Source: an uncultured Acidobacteriota bacterium | GTDB lineage: Bacteria > Acidobacteriota > Terriglobia > Terriglobales > Acidobacteriaceae | DNA length: 58,160 nucleotides | Direction of reading: 5' to 3' | Assembly (NCBI GenBank): GCA_903832295.1 | Contig: CAILAZ010000065.1 | Span: 1 to 58,160 of the forward strand | Part shown: one piece after another, positions 25,952 to 39,436 of the stretch | How positions within the stretch are numbered: position 1 is the stretch's first letter | Layout of the letters: each line of letters begins with the position of its first letter | Program-made: the position numbers and the translations under genes | The notes under the pieces: generated by a model | Seen by the model: the letters and a program-made list of their open reading frames with translations, nothing else | Databases searched by the model: none | Told to the model about the DNA's origin: nothing

Positions 25952-27235
25952 CTAATCGACAGCGCCGTTCTTGGGAATGGGGTAGGAGTGTTTCGTAAGG
26001 ACACGGAGCTTTTCGACGCGGCGGGCTGTGGATTCGAGAATCTCAAAGCGGAGGTCGCCTTCTTCAACAACTTCTCCGGGAAGGGGGATGTGTCCGGCGA
26101 TTTCCGTGACCAGGCCGCCGACGGTGGTGGCGTGCATCTCCTCGGGGAAGCGGGTGCCGAAGAGCTCTTCGAGGCGGTCGGCTTCCAGGGTTCCAAGGAC
26201 GATGTAGCTATGGTCGCTCTCGCGGATGGCTTCGTTGCGCAGTTCGCCCTCATTGCTGAGTTCGCCGACAATTTCCTCGATGAGATCCTCGACGGTGACG
26301 AGGCCGGCGACGCCACCGTATTCGTCGATGACGATGGCCATGCGGCGGTTGGCGCGCTGCATCTCGTTGAGCAGTTCGCTGGCACGCCTGGTTTCAGGGA
26401 CGAAGAAAACATCGGTCTTCATCAGGCCGGAGGCGAGGCGGCGGGCGGCATCGGTATCCGCCACCTGGAGCAGGTCGCGGGCAAAGACAATGCCGGTGAT
26501 GTGATCGAGGTCTCCGCGATAGACCGGGACGCGGGAGAAGGTGTGCTGGGAGAGCAGATGGGTGAGCTGCTCGATGGTGGTGTCTTCGGCGACGGCGACG
26601 ATGGAAGGACGCGGGGTCATGACGTCGCGCACGGTTTTATCGCCGAACTCGACGACGGAGTGGATAAGTTCGCGGTCGCTCTCCTCGAGAATGCCCTCGT
26701 CCTGCCCGGCCTCGATGAGGGCATCGACGGCCTCGGAGGGGTGTTCCGGATCTTCCCCGGCGTGCTCAGGACGAGTGAGGGAGACCACGGATTGGAGGAA
26801 TCCGAGGATGAGGGTGAGCGGAAAGACAGCACAGATGAGCACGCGAAGAAGGAACGTGAAGCGGACGAACCAGCCTCCCCGGGTGCGGGAGAAGAGCAGG
26901 TAGGGAACGAAACGGTCAAAGATGAGAATGACGATCACGGCCAGCAGAACGGCCTGGGCGGCCTCCTCGCCAGTCCAACCGGGCTGGGCAAAGACAGAGT
27001 ACGCGAGCAGGAAGCAGATGGCGGCGGTGAAGAGCTGCTCCAGCAGAGCGAAAGAAAGGGCGGCCCGGTGATGAGTAAATCCGAGCCGGGGCTCGATTTG
27101 ATGCTCGAAGAGTTCGATGTTCTCCTGGAACTCGCGGGAGAGAAACTTTCCACTTTCCGAGTAGAGGCGCGAGGCGTAGGCGCTGACTACGAGCAGGACG
27201 AGCAGGACCAGAAATGCAGTGGTAATGGCCATCAC
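25952..27235 (-). CDS. HlyC/CorC-family CBS-pair membrane protein
   Basis: The 427-residue protein has four hydrophobic N-terminal segments (about residues 2-20, 62-80, 90-112, 125-148; CNNM/DUF21-like but divergent), then two CBS domains (starting at [14 protein letters not shown] and at [16 protein letters not shown], with the [11 protein letters not shown] motif) and the C-terminal transporter-associated domain. Family members are linked to magnesium/cobalt efflux, without firm biochemistry for most. The gene overlaps ybeY by 4 bp (ATGA) and precedes era by 9 bp, so translational coupling is likely. The position between ybeY and era is where corC-type genes usually sit. Confidence 0.88.
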   Translation of the reverse strand: MMAITTAFLVLLVLLVVSAYASRLYSESGKFLSREFQENIELFEHQIEPRLGFTHHRAALSFALLEQLFTAAICFLLAYSVFAQPGWTGEEAAQAVLLAVIVILIFDRFVPYLLFSRTRGGWFVRFTFLLRVLICAVFPLTLILGFLQSVVSLTRPEHAGEDPEHPSEAVDALIEAGQDEGILEESDRELIHSVVEFGDKTVRDVMTPRPSIVAVAEDTTIEQLTHLLSQHTFSRVPVYRGDLDHITGIVFARDLLQVADTDAARRLASGLMKTDVFFVPETRRASELLNEMQRANRRMAIVIDEYGGVAGLVTVEDLIEEIVGELSNEGELRNEAIRESDHSYIVLGTLEADRLEELFGTRFPEEMHATTVGGLVTEIAGHIPLPGEVVEEGDLRFEILESTARRVEKLRVLTKHSYPIPKNGAVD

Positions 27236-27672
27236 TCGGGCCTCCCGCTGCGGGCCGGGGCGGTGCGCTCAATGAGGCCAGCCGGCAGATTGAGGGCGGC
27301 TCGGAGTTTCTGCTCACGGCGGCGCATCTGGCCGCGGTCGGTCTCGTGATCGAGCCCGGCAAGGTGGAGCATTCCGTGGAGGATGAGAACCTTGACCTCG
27401 GTGAGGAGGTCATGGCCGATTCCGGCAGCCTGGGCGCGCGCCGTCCGCAGCGAGATGGCGATGTCTCCACCTGCGTCGGCGGCGGGAAAGGAGAGCACGT
27501 CGGTGGGTTGATCTTTGTGGCGGAACTGGAGGTTGAGACGCTGAAGCTCTGCGTCGCTGGTAAGCAGGATGGTGACTTCGCCACGCACTCCTGTGGCGCG
27601 CTGGGCGCGGTTGGCAAAGCGCGCAAGGGCCAGGCGGCTGAGCTCTTTCGATTTTCGTCGTTCCAGAATCAC
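27232..27672 (-). CDS. ybeY: Endoribonuclease YbeY, 16S rRNA maturation
   Basis: YbeY is a zinc-dependent RNase involved in 16S rRNA 3' processing and ribosome quality control. The family signature HGMLHLAGLDH gives the three zinc-binding His residues, and the conserved TDVLSFP segment is present. I place the start at the GTG at 27672 (146 residues). An in-frame TTG at 27729 would add 19 residues, but those bases overlap a hairpin with a T-rich tail that looks like the phoH terminator. The gene overlaps the CBS-protein gene by 4 bp. Function is certain; the exact start is not. Confidence 0.9.
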   Translation of the reverse strand: MILERRKSKELSRLALARFANRAQRATGVRGEVTILLTSDAELQRLNLQFRHKDQPTDVLSFPAADAGGDIAISLRTARAQAAGIGHDLLTEVKVLILHGMLHLAGLDHETDRGQMRRREQKLRAALNLPAGLIERTAPARSGRPE

Positions 27673-27704
27673 GGTTCTCAATTCCGGGCAAGCCCGGATG
27701 TTGC

Positions 27705-27739
27705 GGAAAAGGAAAAGGGGAGAGCGCAAAGGCTCTCCC
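27705..27739 (-). terminator. Terminator after phoH
   Basis: On the minus strand the stem GGGAGAGC/GCTCTCCC (27739-27732 and 27725-27718) with a 6-nt loop is followed by CCTTTTCCTTTT. It lies 18 bp past the phoH stop at 27758 and just before the ybeY start. The stem is the same 8-mer as in the terminator at 6437. Given the interrupted T tract it may act as an attenuator between phoH and ybeY. Confidence 0.6.
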
Positions 27740-27757
27740 TCTATTGTACCGAAAGCG

Positions 27758-28807
<1,050 letters not shown>

Positions 28808-28955
28808 CGAGAAATTAGATTCACCTCAGGCGCGGCGTGCGCCGATGAACACCGCAGAAACGATGGAAAGGGTTTAGCCGGGCGGGCAAGGGCATGAGGG
28901 TGCGGGAGCGGGAGTCGGCGATGCTTCTGGCTGGAAGCAGATACCATTGGGCAGG

Positions 28956-28984
28956 AGCGTACCGTGTTCCCCGCCGCGAGTCAA
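28956..28984 (-). promoter_or_regulatory. Possible sigma70-type promoter of phoH
   Basis: On the minus strand TTGACT (28979-28984) and TACGCT (28956-28961) are 17 bp apart. The -35 box matches well and the -10 box poorly. It lies about 150 bp upstream of the phoH start in a gap of 313 bp (28808-29120) that contains no recognisable gene. Confidence 0.35.
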
Positions 28985-29120
28985 CAAAAGAAGCGCTGTT
29001 GAGGGAGGAAGGCGGATTGTCGTGCGTCCGGGATACGGCCATTGTCCCTTACATTAGATGTGCGCTGGGAGCATCCGTCACCCGGTGCGCAAGAAAAAAT
29101 CGAGTCAGGGCAAACTGCCC

Positions 29121-29414
29121 TTAGTCCAGAAAATCAAGGTAGCTGTCGGTGATCTCTGCTCCGTGGTTGTTGGCAATGCGGGTGGCGGCTGACTCGACCT
29201 GCTTCATCAGGCCGTCGAGGTAGTCCCGCGAAGAGGAGATCGCAACCACGCCGAGAGTTGCCGACTGCCAGAGATCAGTGGGGTCAACCTCCGCCACTGA
29301 GACGTTGAAGCTGGAGCGGAGACGGTCCTTGAGACTGCGCAGAACCTGGCGACGGTCCTTGAGCGATTGGGCGCCTTCTATGCGAAGCTCGAGGATGAGG
29401 TGGGCAATCGGCAT
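29121..29414 (-). CDS. DUF503 (YlxP-like) protein
   Basis: The 97-residue protein begins MPIAHLILELRIEGAQSLKD and matches the DUF503/YlxP family in length and in the KDRRQVLRSLKDRLRSSFNVSVAEVD core and the DLWQSATLGV segment. The family is small, cytoplasmic and normally encoded between infB and rbfA in the nusA-infB operon; the role is unknown, probably ribosome-related. Here an outer-membrane protein gene and two hairpins separate it from infB, and rbfA is not next to it. A hairpin at 29461-29493 sits just upstream, so it probably has its own promoter. Confidence 0.85.
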   Translation of the reverse strand: MPIAHLILELRIEGAQSLKDRRQVLRSLKDRLRSSFNVSVAEVDPTDLWQSATLGVVAISSSRDYLDGLMKQVESAATRIANNHGAEITDSYLDFLD

Positions 29415-29460
29415 GGAGGGCTGAGTGTAAGGAGAAATGGCGACCGGTGCAGGATGCAGA

Positions 29461-29493
29461 AACGGGGAGCTTCCGGTGAGGAAGCTCCCCGTT
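29461..29493 (-). terminator. Hairpin terminator after the outer-membrane protein gene
   Basis: A perfect 14-bp stem AACGGGGAGCTTCC/GGAAGCTCCCCGTT with a 5-nt loop begins 15 bp past the stop at 29508. On the minus strand it ends GTTTTC. It lies between this gene and the YlxP-like gene. Confidence 0.75.
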
Positions 29494-29507
29494 TCTGAAT
29501 GCGAGAG

Positions 29508-30260
29508 CTACTTCTTTACGTTGGGACCGAAGCTGAAGGTGGGACCAAACGACAAGCGCACGCTGTTGCGCGAGTTCGCCAGCAGGCCGCTGTACAGGTA
29601 CACGTGCACAAACTCAAGGTCGGCACGCAGATGGAAGTGCTTGGTGAGGTTGTAATCCAAGCCGCCGCCCAGACCGTAAAAGTAGGTGGTGTCATTGGGC
29701 TTGGTGCTCTTGAGAATAGGCGTGGTGCCCGGCAATTGACCGAGGAGCGCCGGGAGCACGATGTGCTGAGTGAATGCATCATGCGGATTCAGCGAGATGT
29801 TCTCGTGAATGGCGCCAACAGAGGGGTGGATGAAGTATGCCAGCTTGCCCTTTGGGCGATAAACCAACTGAGGTCCGACCGTGTAGGTCTGGGTAGTGGC
29901 GTCAAAGGGCGCAAAGAGCGTGTAGCCCGTGAAATAAGCTGCGGGAAATCCATAACCCGCGAGCATGCCGGCTTTGCCTTCGGCAACCAGCCCGTTGAGC
30001 GGAGCGGCGTACTGGGTTTTTAGATCATTGGGCACCAGTGCGGCGCGGCCTTCCTGGATGCTGTAATCGACGCCAAAGGCGAGCCAGCGGCGAAGGTTGA
30101 CGCCGATCTGAGTGTTGAATCCGCGCTGCTGCAGGTTGAGCTTGGGCGAGTTCAGATAGCTGAAGCCGGTAAAGACATCGTAGCGGGCAACGTAGCTCTG
30201 CTGCGCGAAGGCACAGGCAGAAAGGGAAATAAGCAGCACAACCAAAAACAGTTTCTTCAT
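29508..30260 (-). CDS. Predicted outer-membrane beta-barrel protein
   Basis: The 250-residue protein starts at ATG 30260, supported by GGGAGCGAGAG upstream; the frame is open back to 30299. A signal peptide (LFLVVLLISLSACAFA) is followed by alternating hydrophobic/polar strands, for example FTGFSYLNSP, IGVNLRRWLAFGVDYS, LVYRPKGKLAYFIHPSVGA, and it ends VRLSFGPTFSFGPNVKK. This is the look of a small OmpA/OmpW-type eight-stranded barrel. No peptidoglycan-binding domain is present. It is flanked by hairpins on both sides and lies between infB and the ylxP-like gene. Its specific role is unknown. Confidence 0.75.
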   Translation of the reverse strand: MKKLFLVVLLISLSACAFAQQSYVARYDVFTGFSYLNSPKLNLQQRGFNTQIGVNLRRWLAFGVDYSIQEGRAALVPNDLKTQYAAPLNGLVAEGKAGMLAGYGFPAAYFTGYTLFAPFDATTQTYTVGPQLVYRPKGKLAYFIHPSVGAIHENISLNPHDAFTQHIVLPALLGQLPGTTPILKSTKPNDTTYFYGLGGGLDYNLTKHFHLRADLEFVHVYLYSGLLANSRNSVRLSFGPTFSFGPNVKK

Positions 30261-30662
30261 TCTCTCGCTCCCAGGTTCCTTTGTATGGACGTCTTCCACA
30301 GCCGCCCAGACAGGAACTCAGTACATACTCAGGATTTAGACATCTCAGGCACTTCCAAACGATGCCCGTTGGAACAGATTGATCGCACCAGTGTTCCCGA
30401 TTTGACCCTAATGGCCCCTCAATGGTGCGATGCCGCAGCAAAGCAAAACCATGAGAGCGAATGATTGTGAAAACGGCATTTCCTATGATCTGTGGAACCC
30501 CAGAAAAAACGCCATCCTCTTGTATTCGAAAATCAGAGTGCCTGATGAAAGTTGAGGAATATTACACCGAACGGGCCATTGCAATCGAGGAAATTCTGAA
30601 TCTTTTGCACTGGGGGTAGCGGCACGGTAACCAATCGAAGGTGACCACGGAGAGCAAGAAAA
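30261..30662. other. 400-bp gap between infB terminator and outer-membrane protein gene
   Basis: I see no credible gene here. The stretch is less GC-rich than the flanking genes and should contain the promoter of the outer-membrane protein gene on the minus strand, but no convincing -35/-10 pair was found. Confidence 0.5.
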
Positions 30663-30691
30663 TCCCGAAACTCAAACGGTGAGTTTCGGGA
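30663..30691 (-). terminator. Terminator of the rimP-nusA-infB operon
   Basis: An 11-bp perfect stem TCCCGAAACTC/GAGTTTCGGGA with a 7-nt loop lies 50 bp past the infB stop (30741) and on the minus strand is followed by TTTTCTT. A second small hairpin (gggcagg/cctgccc, 30714-30731) lies between it and the stop codon. Confidence 0.75.
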
Positions 30692-30740
30692 CCTGGTTTT
30701 GCGTCGGACGTGCGGGCAGGGAGACCTGCCCACCCGAGAA

Positions 30741-33700
30741 CTAATTCAACTGGGTTGCCACCTTTTCCGAGAGGAAGGCTTCAATGATGTCGCCTTTCTT
30801 CACGTCGTTGTAGTTGTGAATGCCGATGCCGCACTCCATTCCGTTGCGGACCTCGCTGGCATCATCCTTGAAGCGCTTGAGGGACGAAATCTTGCCGGTG
30901 AATACGACTGTGCTGTCACGCAGCAGGCGGACTTCGGAGTCGCGCTTGATGAGACCATCCAGCACCTGGCAGCCGGCAATGGTGCCGACCTTGGGAATGC
31001 GGAAGGTGTCGCGAACTTCGGCGCGTCCGAGGTAGGTTTCCTTGATCGTTGGATCAAGCAAGCCGGTCATCGCCTTCTTCATCTCATCCTGCAGTTCGTA
31101 GATGATGGAGTGCAGGCGGATGTCCACCTTTTCCTGCTCGGCCATCTCCTGCGCCTTGCGTTCGGGGCGCACGTTGAAGCCGATGATGATGGCGTTGGAG
31201 GCGGCGGCAAGAAGCACGTCGCTCTCAGTGATGGCGCCGACTGAGTAGCGAAGAACCTTGATGCGCACCTGTTCTCCGGAGAGGCGGGTGAGCAGGTCGT
31301 TGATGACTTCCACCGAGCCCTGCACGTCGCCCTTGAGGATGATGTCCAGCTGCTTGGTGCCCTCGGCCTTGATCTGTTGCGCAAGGCCTTCCAGCGAGAC
31401 GCGTGCGGTCTTAGCGAGAACGGCTTCGCGAGCCTTGGCTTCGCGGTAGTCCGCAATTTCGCGGGCCTTTTCGCGCTCGGCCACCACCACGAACTGATCG
31501 CCAGCCTGAGGCAGACCTTCGAGTCCCAGGATCTCGACCGGGGTCGAGGGACCGGCTTCATCGAGGGCGCGCCCGCGGTCGTCAAACATGGCGCGGACTT
31601 TGCCGAAGATGTTGCCGACTACGAAGTTTTCGCCGGCGTGCAGGGTGCCGTTGTCGATGAGGACGGTGGCCACGGGGCCGCGTCCGCGATCGAGCTTGGC
31701 TTCCAGCACGGTGCCGGATGCGAGGCGCTCAGGCGTTGCCTTGAGCTCCTTCATGTCGGCAACCAGGCAGATCATTTCCATGAGCTGGTTGAGGTTGGTG
31801 TGCTGCTTCGCCGAAACATCCACGTAGATGGTGTCGCCACCCCAGTCTTCGGGGAGGAGGCCGCGGTCGGCAAGCTGCTTCTTGACCCGGTCGGGCTGAG
31901 CGTCAGGCTTGTCGATCTTGTTGACGGCGATGATGAGCGGAACCTTGGCGGCCTTGGCGTGGTCAATGGCCTCAAGCGTCTGGGGCATCACTCCGTCATC
32001 GGCGGCCACGACGAGTACAACAATGTCTGTAACCTTGGCTCCGCGGGCACGCATGCGGGTGAAAGCCTCGTGACCAGGAGTGTCGAGGAAAACGATCTCG
32101 CGGCCCAGGGCCGGGGAGTTCGCGTCCGTAATCCGCACCTTGTAGGCGCCGATGTGCTGGGTGATGCCGCCCGCTTCTCCACCGGCTACATTGGTGGTGC
32201 GGATAGCGTCGAGCAGGCTGGTTTTGCCGTGATCGACGTGGCCCATGATGGTGACCACCGGAGGACGGGTAACGGTGTTGAAGACCGCTTCATTCTCCTG
32301 CTCAATGGCCTGCGCATCGTAGTCCTGCTGAATCTGGTCCTCAAAGCTGATGACCGAGCTTTCGGCTCCGAAGTGGCGCGCCATGTCGCGGGCAAGGTCT
32401 TCACTGAGGGTCTGGTTGATGGTGGCAAAGACGCCACGGGCAAGCAGACGGGCGATCAGATCCTTGGCGCGGATGCCCAGCTTTTCAGCCAGGTCCTTTA
32501 CACTGACGCCTTCCGAAATGGTAATCGCGCGCGTGATCGGCATGGGCTCATTGCTGAGCGAAAGCCGGGGTGGCGGCGTGAAACCCTTCATCGGTCCTTC
32601 CTGCTTGCCGCGCGGACCTTGATAACGCTGGCCGGGACGGCGGGCAGGCGCGCCTGCGCGGGCACCCGGACGAGGTGCGGTTCCAGGAGGCGGTGCTCCC
32701 GCGGCTGCGCCCAGCAAACCACCCGGACGCGGCGGACCACCCGGACGAGTTCCCATTCCGGGGCGTCCTGCCATAGGCGGACGGCCTCCAGGGGTGGGAG
32801 CGGTGCGGGTGGGATGCATGGGACGCCGTTCGCCTGGACGGAAAGGCGGACGCGAGCCGGGCGCTCCGGGTGCGCCGGGCGCTCCCGCTGGCCCGCCCGG
32901 TCCGGCAGACTGGCCGGGACGTGGGCGCTGGAAAATCGGCTGGCCGCGAACCGGCAGACCCGTGCGATTCGCCATGGTCGATGGCGGTTGCGGGGCGCGA
33001 GGCGGTGGCGGCGGCGGAGCTGTATAGACCGGACGGGGCCCGGTCTGCGGCACAATCATGCGGCGCGCCGGCGGAGCCGCGGGCTGACCGGATTGCGGGG
33101 GACGGGCGGAACCCGTTGCGGGACCTTTGTGGCCGGGCTTGGCTGGCACAGCAGGTGCGGCATCAGCAACCCGAGCTTCCGGGGCGGCCGTCACCGGCTC
33201 ATCAGCCACCGGAGCGGGGGAAGCAGCTTCGGGGGCAACAGGCGCGGGAGCAGCAGGCTCCGGCGGAGCCGCGGCGACCGGAGTTTCCACGGCAGCGGGC
33301 GGCGGAGGAGGAGCGTCCACGACCACAGGGGCGGGCGGCGCAGCTACCTCAGCAGGAGGAGCCACCTCCACAACCGGAGGCTTGGGCGGCTCTACGCGGG
33401 AAACCTGCGAACGTAGCGCGACCGATTCCGGCGTAACCATGCGCGGTGCAACGCGCTCCGGGACCACGGGAGCAACCGGCGCCGGCGGTTTGGGCGCAAT
33501 CGGCTTGTTGACGATCGCCTTGGGCGGAGCAGGTGGCGGCGGAACCGCCGGACGAACCGGCGCTGCCGGGGCCTCCGCTTGTTCCTTGCGCGCCAGAATC
33601 GCCTTCAGCGCATCTCCAGGCTTGGAGATCTTCGAGAGATCGATCTTCGGGCGGAACTCTTCTCCCCCGGTGCGATGGCGTGCGTGCGCGCCGCTGATCT

Positions 33701-33854
33701 CATGGAAATACTTGCGTACTTTCTCGGCTTCATCGGCTTCTACGGAGCTGGAGTGGGTCTTCTTCTCCGTCACGCCTACCTTGATAAGCACGTCGAGAAT
33801 CTGTTTGCTTTTTACTTCCAGCTCGCGAGCCAGATCGTTAATTCGAATCTTCAT
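30741..33854 (-). CDS. infB: Translation initiation factor IF-2
   Basis: IF-2 is the GTPase that positions fMet-tRNA on the 30S subunit and promotes subunit joining. The protein is 1037 residues, long for the family because of an extended N-terminal region. Order: an IF2_N domain at the start ([20 protein letters not shown]), about 370 residues rich in Pro, Ala, Val and then Gly, Pro, Arg, a second IF2_N-like domain, and the G domain with GHVDHGKT at about residue 537, DTPGHEAF and NKIDKPDA, followed by domains II-IV. The C2 part ends [17 protein letters not shown]. It lies 196 bp after nusA with no ylxR or ylxQ gene between them. Confidence 0.97.
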   Translation of the reverse strand: MKIRINDLARELEVKSKQILDVLIKVGVTEKKTHSSSVEADEAEKVRKYFHEISGAHARHRTGGEEFRPKIDLSKISKPGDALKAILARKEQAEAPAAPVRPAVPPPPAPPKAIVNKPIAPKPPAPVAPVVPERVAPRMVTPESVALRSQVSRVEPPKPPVVEVAPPAEVAAPPAPVVVDAPPPPPAAVETPVAAAPPEPAAPAPVAPEAASPAPVADEPVTAAPEARVADAAPAVPAKPGHKGPATGSARPPQSGQPAAPPARRMIVPQTGPRPVYTAPPPPPPRAPQPPSTMANRTGLPVRGQPIFQRPRPGQSAGPGGPAGAPGAPGAPGSRPPFRPGERRPMHPTRTAPTPGGRPPMAGRPGMGTRPGGPPRPGGLLGAAAGAPPPGTAPRPGARAGAPARRPGQRYQGPRGKQEGPMKGFTPPPRLSLSNEPMPITRAITISEGVSVKDLAEKLGIRAKDLIARLLARGVFATINQTLSEDLARDMARHFGAESSVISFEDQIQQDYDAQAIEQENEAVFNTVTRPPVVTIMGHVDHGKTSLLDAIRTTNVAGGEAGGITQHIGAYKVRITDANSPALGREIVFLDTPGHEAFTRMRARGAKVTDIVVLVVAADDGVMPQTLEAIDHAKAAKVPLIIAVNKIDKPDAQPDRVKKQLADRGLLPEDWGGDTIYVDVSAKQHTNLNQLMEMICLVADMKELKATPERLASGTVLEAKLDRGRGPVATVLIDNGTLHAGENFVVGNIFGKVRAMFDDRGRALDEAGPSTPVEILGLEGLPQAGDQFVVVAEREKAREIADYREAKAREAVLAKTARVSLEGLAQQIKAEGTKQLDIILKGDVQGSVEVINDLLTRLSGEQVRIKVLRYSVGAITESDVLLAAASNAIIIGFNVRPERKAQEMAEQEKVDIRLHSIIYELQDEMKKAMTGLLDPTIKETYLGRAEVRDTFRIPKVGTIAGCQVLDGLIKRDSEVRLLRDSTVVFTGKISSLKRFKDDASEVRNGMECGIGIHNYNDVKKGDIIEAFLSEKVATQLN

Positions 33855-34050
33855 CCGCCGTTCATTTCCTTATGCCTTCACCGTCTCCACCTGCCCGGAT
33901 CGGTGAGGCTGCGCTGATGCGCGATGCTGCTTCACTGGAGAGGTCTTCAACCGAAGACTTCCACGCTGCGTTTGCCTGGGCATTCACCCAGAAACTGCTT
34001 CCGAATCAAAAATCTGGCGCAGGCATGGCGCAAGGCCACGCCCTGGCGCG

Positions 34051-35547
<1,497 letters not shown>

Positions 35548-35680
35548 ATTTCCCTGCCACCTTCACGGTATATGCGGGGCCACGCCCCGGTTTGGATTCT
35601 TCCCTGCCCCGGACTCACGCCGGTAAAAGCTGTTGGATGTTGCACGCGACGCGATTAAGCGTTCGAATAAAATTGAGGCG

Positions 35681-36178
35681 CTAGAACTCAGGAACCAGGC
35701 TGGCCTTCTCGACATTCGAGTAAGGCACCACGATGACGCCTGCCCCCTGCGCCTTGGCCTTCTTGCGGCTTCCCGCCTGGTCCAGATCGACCGTAAGCTG
35801 GCCCTCGGAAAACTGCACCAGGCGGCCTTCGAAATGGCGGTTGCCATTCACCAGGTCGCGCGTGCTGAACTTTACCAGGCTGCCGGCAAACTGCTCAAAA
35901 TGCTCCGGCTTAAACAACTTGCGATCCAGCCCCGGAGAGGAAATCTCCAGCAGGTAGGCCGCGCCCGGAACCGCTTCCTCGATGTCGAAAATGGTCGAGA
36001 CCTCGCGGCTGTATAATGCACAATCTTCGTGCGTGACTCCATCTGGCTGCTTGTCGATATAGATGCGCAGAGTGCGGGTTGCACCGCTCCCTTTCATCTC
36101 CATGTCCCACAGGATCAACCCGCTGGACTGAGCCACTCTCTCGGCAATCTCACGTGCTTTATCGAGCGCAAATGCCAT
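35681..36178 (-). CDS. rimP: Ribosome maturation factor RimP
   Basis: RimP helps assemble the 30S subunit. The 165-residue protein starts at ATG 36178 (MAFALDKAREIAERVAQSSG); the frame is open 16 codons further up, but these are outside the family. Typical motifs are RIYIDKQPDGVTHEDCALYSREVS and EISSPGLDRKLF in the N-terminal domain and an SH3-like C-terminal domain. The order rimP-nusA-infB on one strand is the classical operon. A promoter-like sequence lies about 215 bp upstream. Confidence 0.94.
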   Translation of the reverse strand: MAFALDKAREIAERVAQSSGLILWDMEMKGSGATRTLRIYIDKQPDGVTHEDCALYSREVSTIFDIEEAVPGAAYLLEISSPGLDRKLFKPEHFEQFAGSLVKFSTRDLVNGNRHFEGRLVQFSEGQLTVDLDQAGSRKKAKAQGAGVIVVPYSNVEKASLVPEF

Positions 36179-36391
36179 GCTTGAACTGAAACTCCCCTGA
36201 CACGGGCCGCCTGCCCTGCCATGCAATGACCGTAGCTCCCCTCACAGGCCTCACGGCTGCCTGCCTTCGCCAAAGACGCAAATGGACAGGGGAATGAATC
36301 AGGAACGCGGACCGAAACCCATCCGCCGCTGCTCGCATCCATGTTCGACCCTGGAGCATGGATGGAAACGCTTCCGCAGCTATCACCTGAG

Positions 36392-36421
36392 AGTATAGCC
36401 CGGTAATGGGCGGGAATACAA
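36392..36421 (-). promoter_or_regulatory. Probable promoter of the rimP-nusA-infB operon
   Basis: On the minus strand TTGTAT (36416-36421) and TATACT (36392-36397) are 18 bp apart. The -10 box is near consensus and the -35 moderate. Transcription would start near 36385, giving a leader of about 205 nt before rimP. The rest of the 445-bp gap (36179-36623) shows no gene. Confidence 0.5.
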
Positions 36422-36623
36422 CAAAGACCGCAGACGCTCCCGGCCACTCTCTACGCGCTCTCCCGCACCTGCCATTCACGTATTCACAAGATTGGATAGC
36501 CTAAGCAGGCAGAAAGTTACTTCGCAGGGCACGGAAGTCGAATCCCGGGCAGTTCGCAACGGGCTAGAATGAGGGGTCCATCCACCCTGCTGCGCCCGGA
36601 TTGGCCACATTGGAGCGTTACTC

Positions 36624-37532
36624 GTGAAAATTCTTCGTTTCTGGCTGCTGACCCTGGCGGCACTCGCACTCGCCGTTCCTCTCCACGCCGAGGAGGTCAA
36701 CGCGCCCGAATCGCACTGGGTCAGCACCACGGCAGCCGACTCCTCCACCATCAACCGGGACCGCGTCTCCGCAGACGCACGGGAAGTCTCCCAGGCTGAT
36801 GCTCCCAAAATCCCCGCCTCCGGGTCGCAGGCTCCCACCGCCCAACCAACCCAGAGCCCGGATCAGCGCCAGCAGGCCGAGCAGCAGATCAAAGAGCAGG
36901 AAAAACAAAGGGTGCTCGGCGTCATACCTTCGTTCAACGTCAGCTACCGCAGCGATGCGGTCTCACTCACCGGTTGGCAGAAGGTGCGCCTGGCCTTCCG
37001 CTCGTCGGTGGACCCGGTCACCTTCGGCGTGGCTTTCGTTGTGGCTGGATATCACGAGGGCGCCAATGACGTGGGCTTCGGCTGGGGAATCAAGGGCTAC
37101 GGACAGCGTGCAGGCGCGGCCTATCTCGACACCTTCAACAGCAACATGATCGGCAATGGCATTCTGCCCGCCGTTCTGCACCAGGATCCGCGCTACTTCC
37201 GCCTGGGACACGGCAGCGTCTCCCATCGCATGCTTTACGCCGTGGCGGCCGCATTCGTTTGCCGTCATGACAATACCCACAAGTTTGAGCCGAACTACTC
37301 TAATGTGCTGGGAAATATCGCCGCCGGTGGTCTCTCGAACCTCTACTATCCGGGCAGCAATTCCGGAGTAGGGCTCACCATCTCCAACGGACTGATTGTG
37401 ACCGCCGAAGGAGCTTTCGGCGCCATGTTCCAGGAGTTCTGGCCTGACATCTCGCGCAAGCTCTTCCACAAGGACCCAACCCGCGGGCTGGATGCGGAGG
37501 CGGCGGCTAAGGCAAAGAGCGACAAGCGCTAG
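36624..37532 (+). CDS. Secreted protein of unknown function
   Basis: The 302-residue product starts at a GTG (36624) with TGGAG eight bases upstream and has a signal peptide (ILRFWLLTLAALALAVPLHAE). A low-complexity Gln/Pro/Ala/Glu region (about 60-95) is followed by a conserved-looking domain with GYGQRAGAAYLDTFNSNMIG, LPAVLHQDPRYFRLGHGS and LYYPGSNSGVGLTISN. From memory this domain occurs in many acidobacterial proteins without known function. The many Gly and aromatic residues and periodic hydrophobicity could suit an outer-membrane-associated protein. It is transcribed divergently from rimP and ends 293 bp before guaB, a gap containing only the guaB promoter. Confidence 0.75.
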   Translation: MKILRFWLLTLAALALAVPLHAEEVNAPESHWVSTTAADSSTINRDRVSADAREVSQADAPKIPASGSQAPTAQPTQSPDQRQQAEQQIKEQEKQRVLGVIPSFNVSYRSDAVSLTGWQKVRLAFRSSVDPVTFGVAFVVAGYHEGANDVGFGWGIKGYGQRAGAAYLDTFNSNMIGNGILPAVLHQDPRYFRLGHGSVSHRMLYAVAAAFVCRHDNTHKFEPNYSNVLGNIAAGGLSNLYYPGSNSGVGLTISNGLIVTAEGAFGAMFQEFWPDISRKLFHKDPTRGLDAEAAAKAKSDKR

Positions 37533-37765
37533 CGTGGGAGTCTGGATTCCTCGAAGCAAAAAGTTGGCCGGGGAAAGTGCGGTCGTCACCGCGCCCCGGC
37601 CTAGGAGGAACTGTCCGCTGCCAAGTACGCAACCGAACGGTTTGAGGAATACTCTTCGAGAATGCACCACGGCGGCAGAGTTGGGAAATCGGAAGTTTTT
37701 ATGAGTGCTATAAGCGCCTTCCAGGTTATTTCCGCTAGCGCGAAACGCGGCCCATGCTCCCCGGT

Positions 37766-37795
37766 TTGCAACAGTAGCCGGGGAGTTCATACAAT
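37766..37795 (+). promoter_or_regulatory. Probable guaB promoter
   Basis: TTGCAA (37766-37771) and TACAAT (37790-37795) are 18 bp apart, a good sigma70-type match. Transcription would start near 37802, about 24 nt before the guaB ATG. The -35 box lies in the loop of an inverted repeat (gctccccgg...ccggggag, 37756-37785), which may be an operator. Confidence 0.55.
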
Positions 37796-37804
37796 GCTGT
37801 ATGA

Positions 37805-39340
<1,536 letters not shown>

Positions 39341-39358
39341 CCTGCCCCGGGAAACTAC

Positions 39359-39392
39359 GCGAGCAGGAGCAATTGTCTCCTGCTCGCTTCTT
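39359..39392 (+). terminator. Terminator after guaB
   Basis: An 11-bp perfect stem GCGAGCAGGAG/CTCCTGCTCGC with a 7-nt loop is followed by TTCTTC. It begins 19 bp after the guaB stop. Confidence 0.7.
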
Positions 39393-39436
39393 CTCCGGGG
39401 AATGCCGGACGAACGCACGCAAAGAAGCGAGGACGA

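Noticed and set aside
28821..29042. 73-codon minus-strand frame upstream of phoH
   Set aside because: Arg/Ser/Pro-rich random composition, no ribosome-binding site, overlaps the candidate phoH promoter.
31377..33416. 679-codon plus-strand open frame opposite infB
   Set aside because: Shadow of the IF-2 linker and G domain; Arg/Gly/Ser-rich end reflects the complementary Pro/Ala codons.
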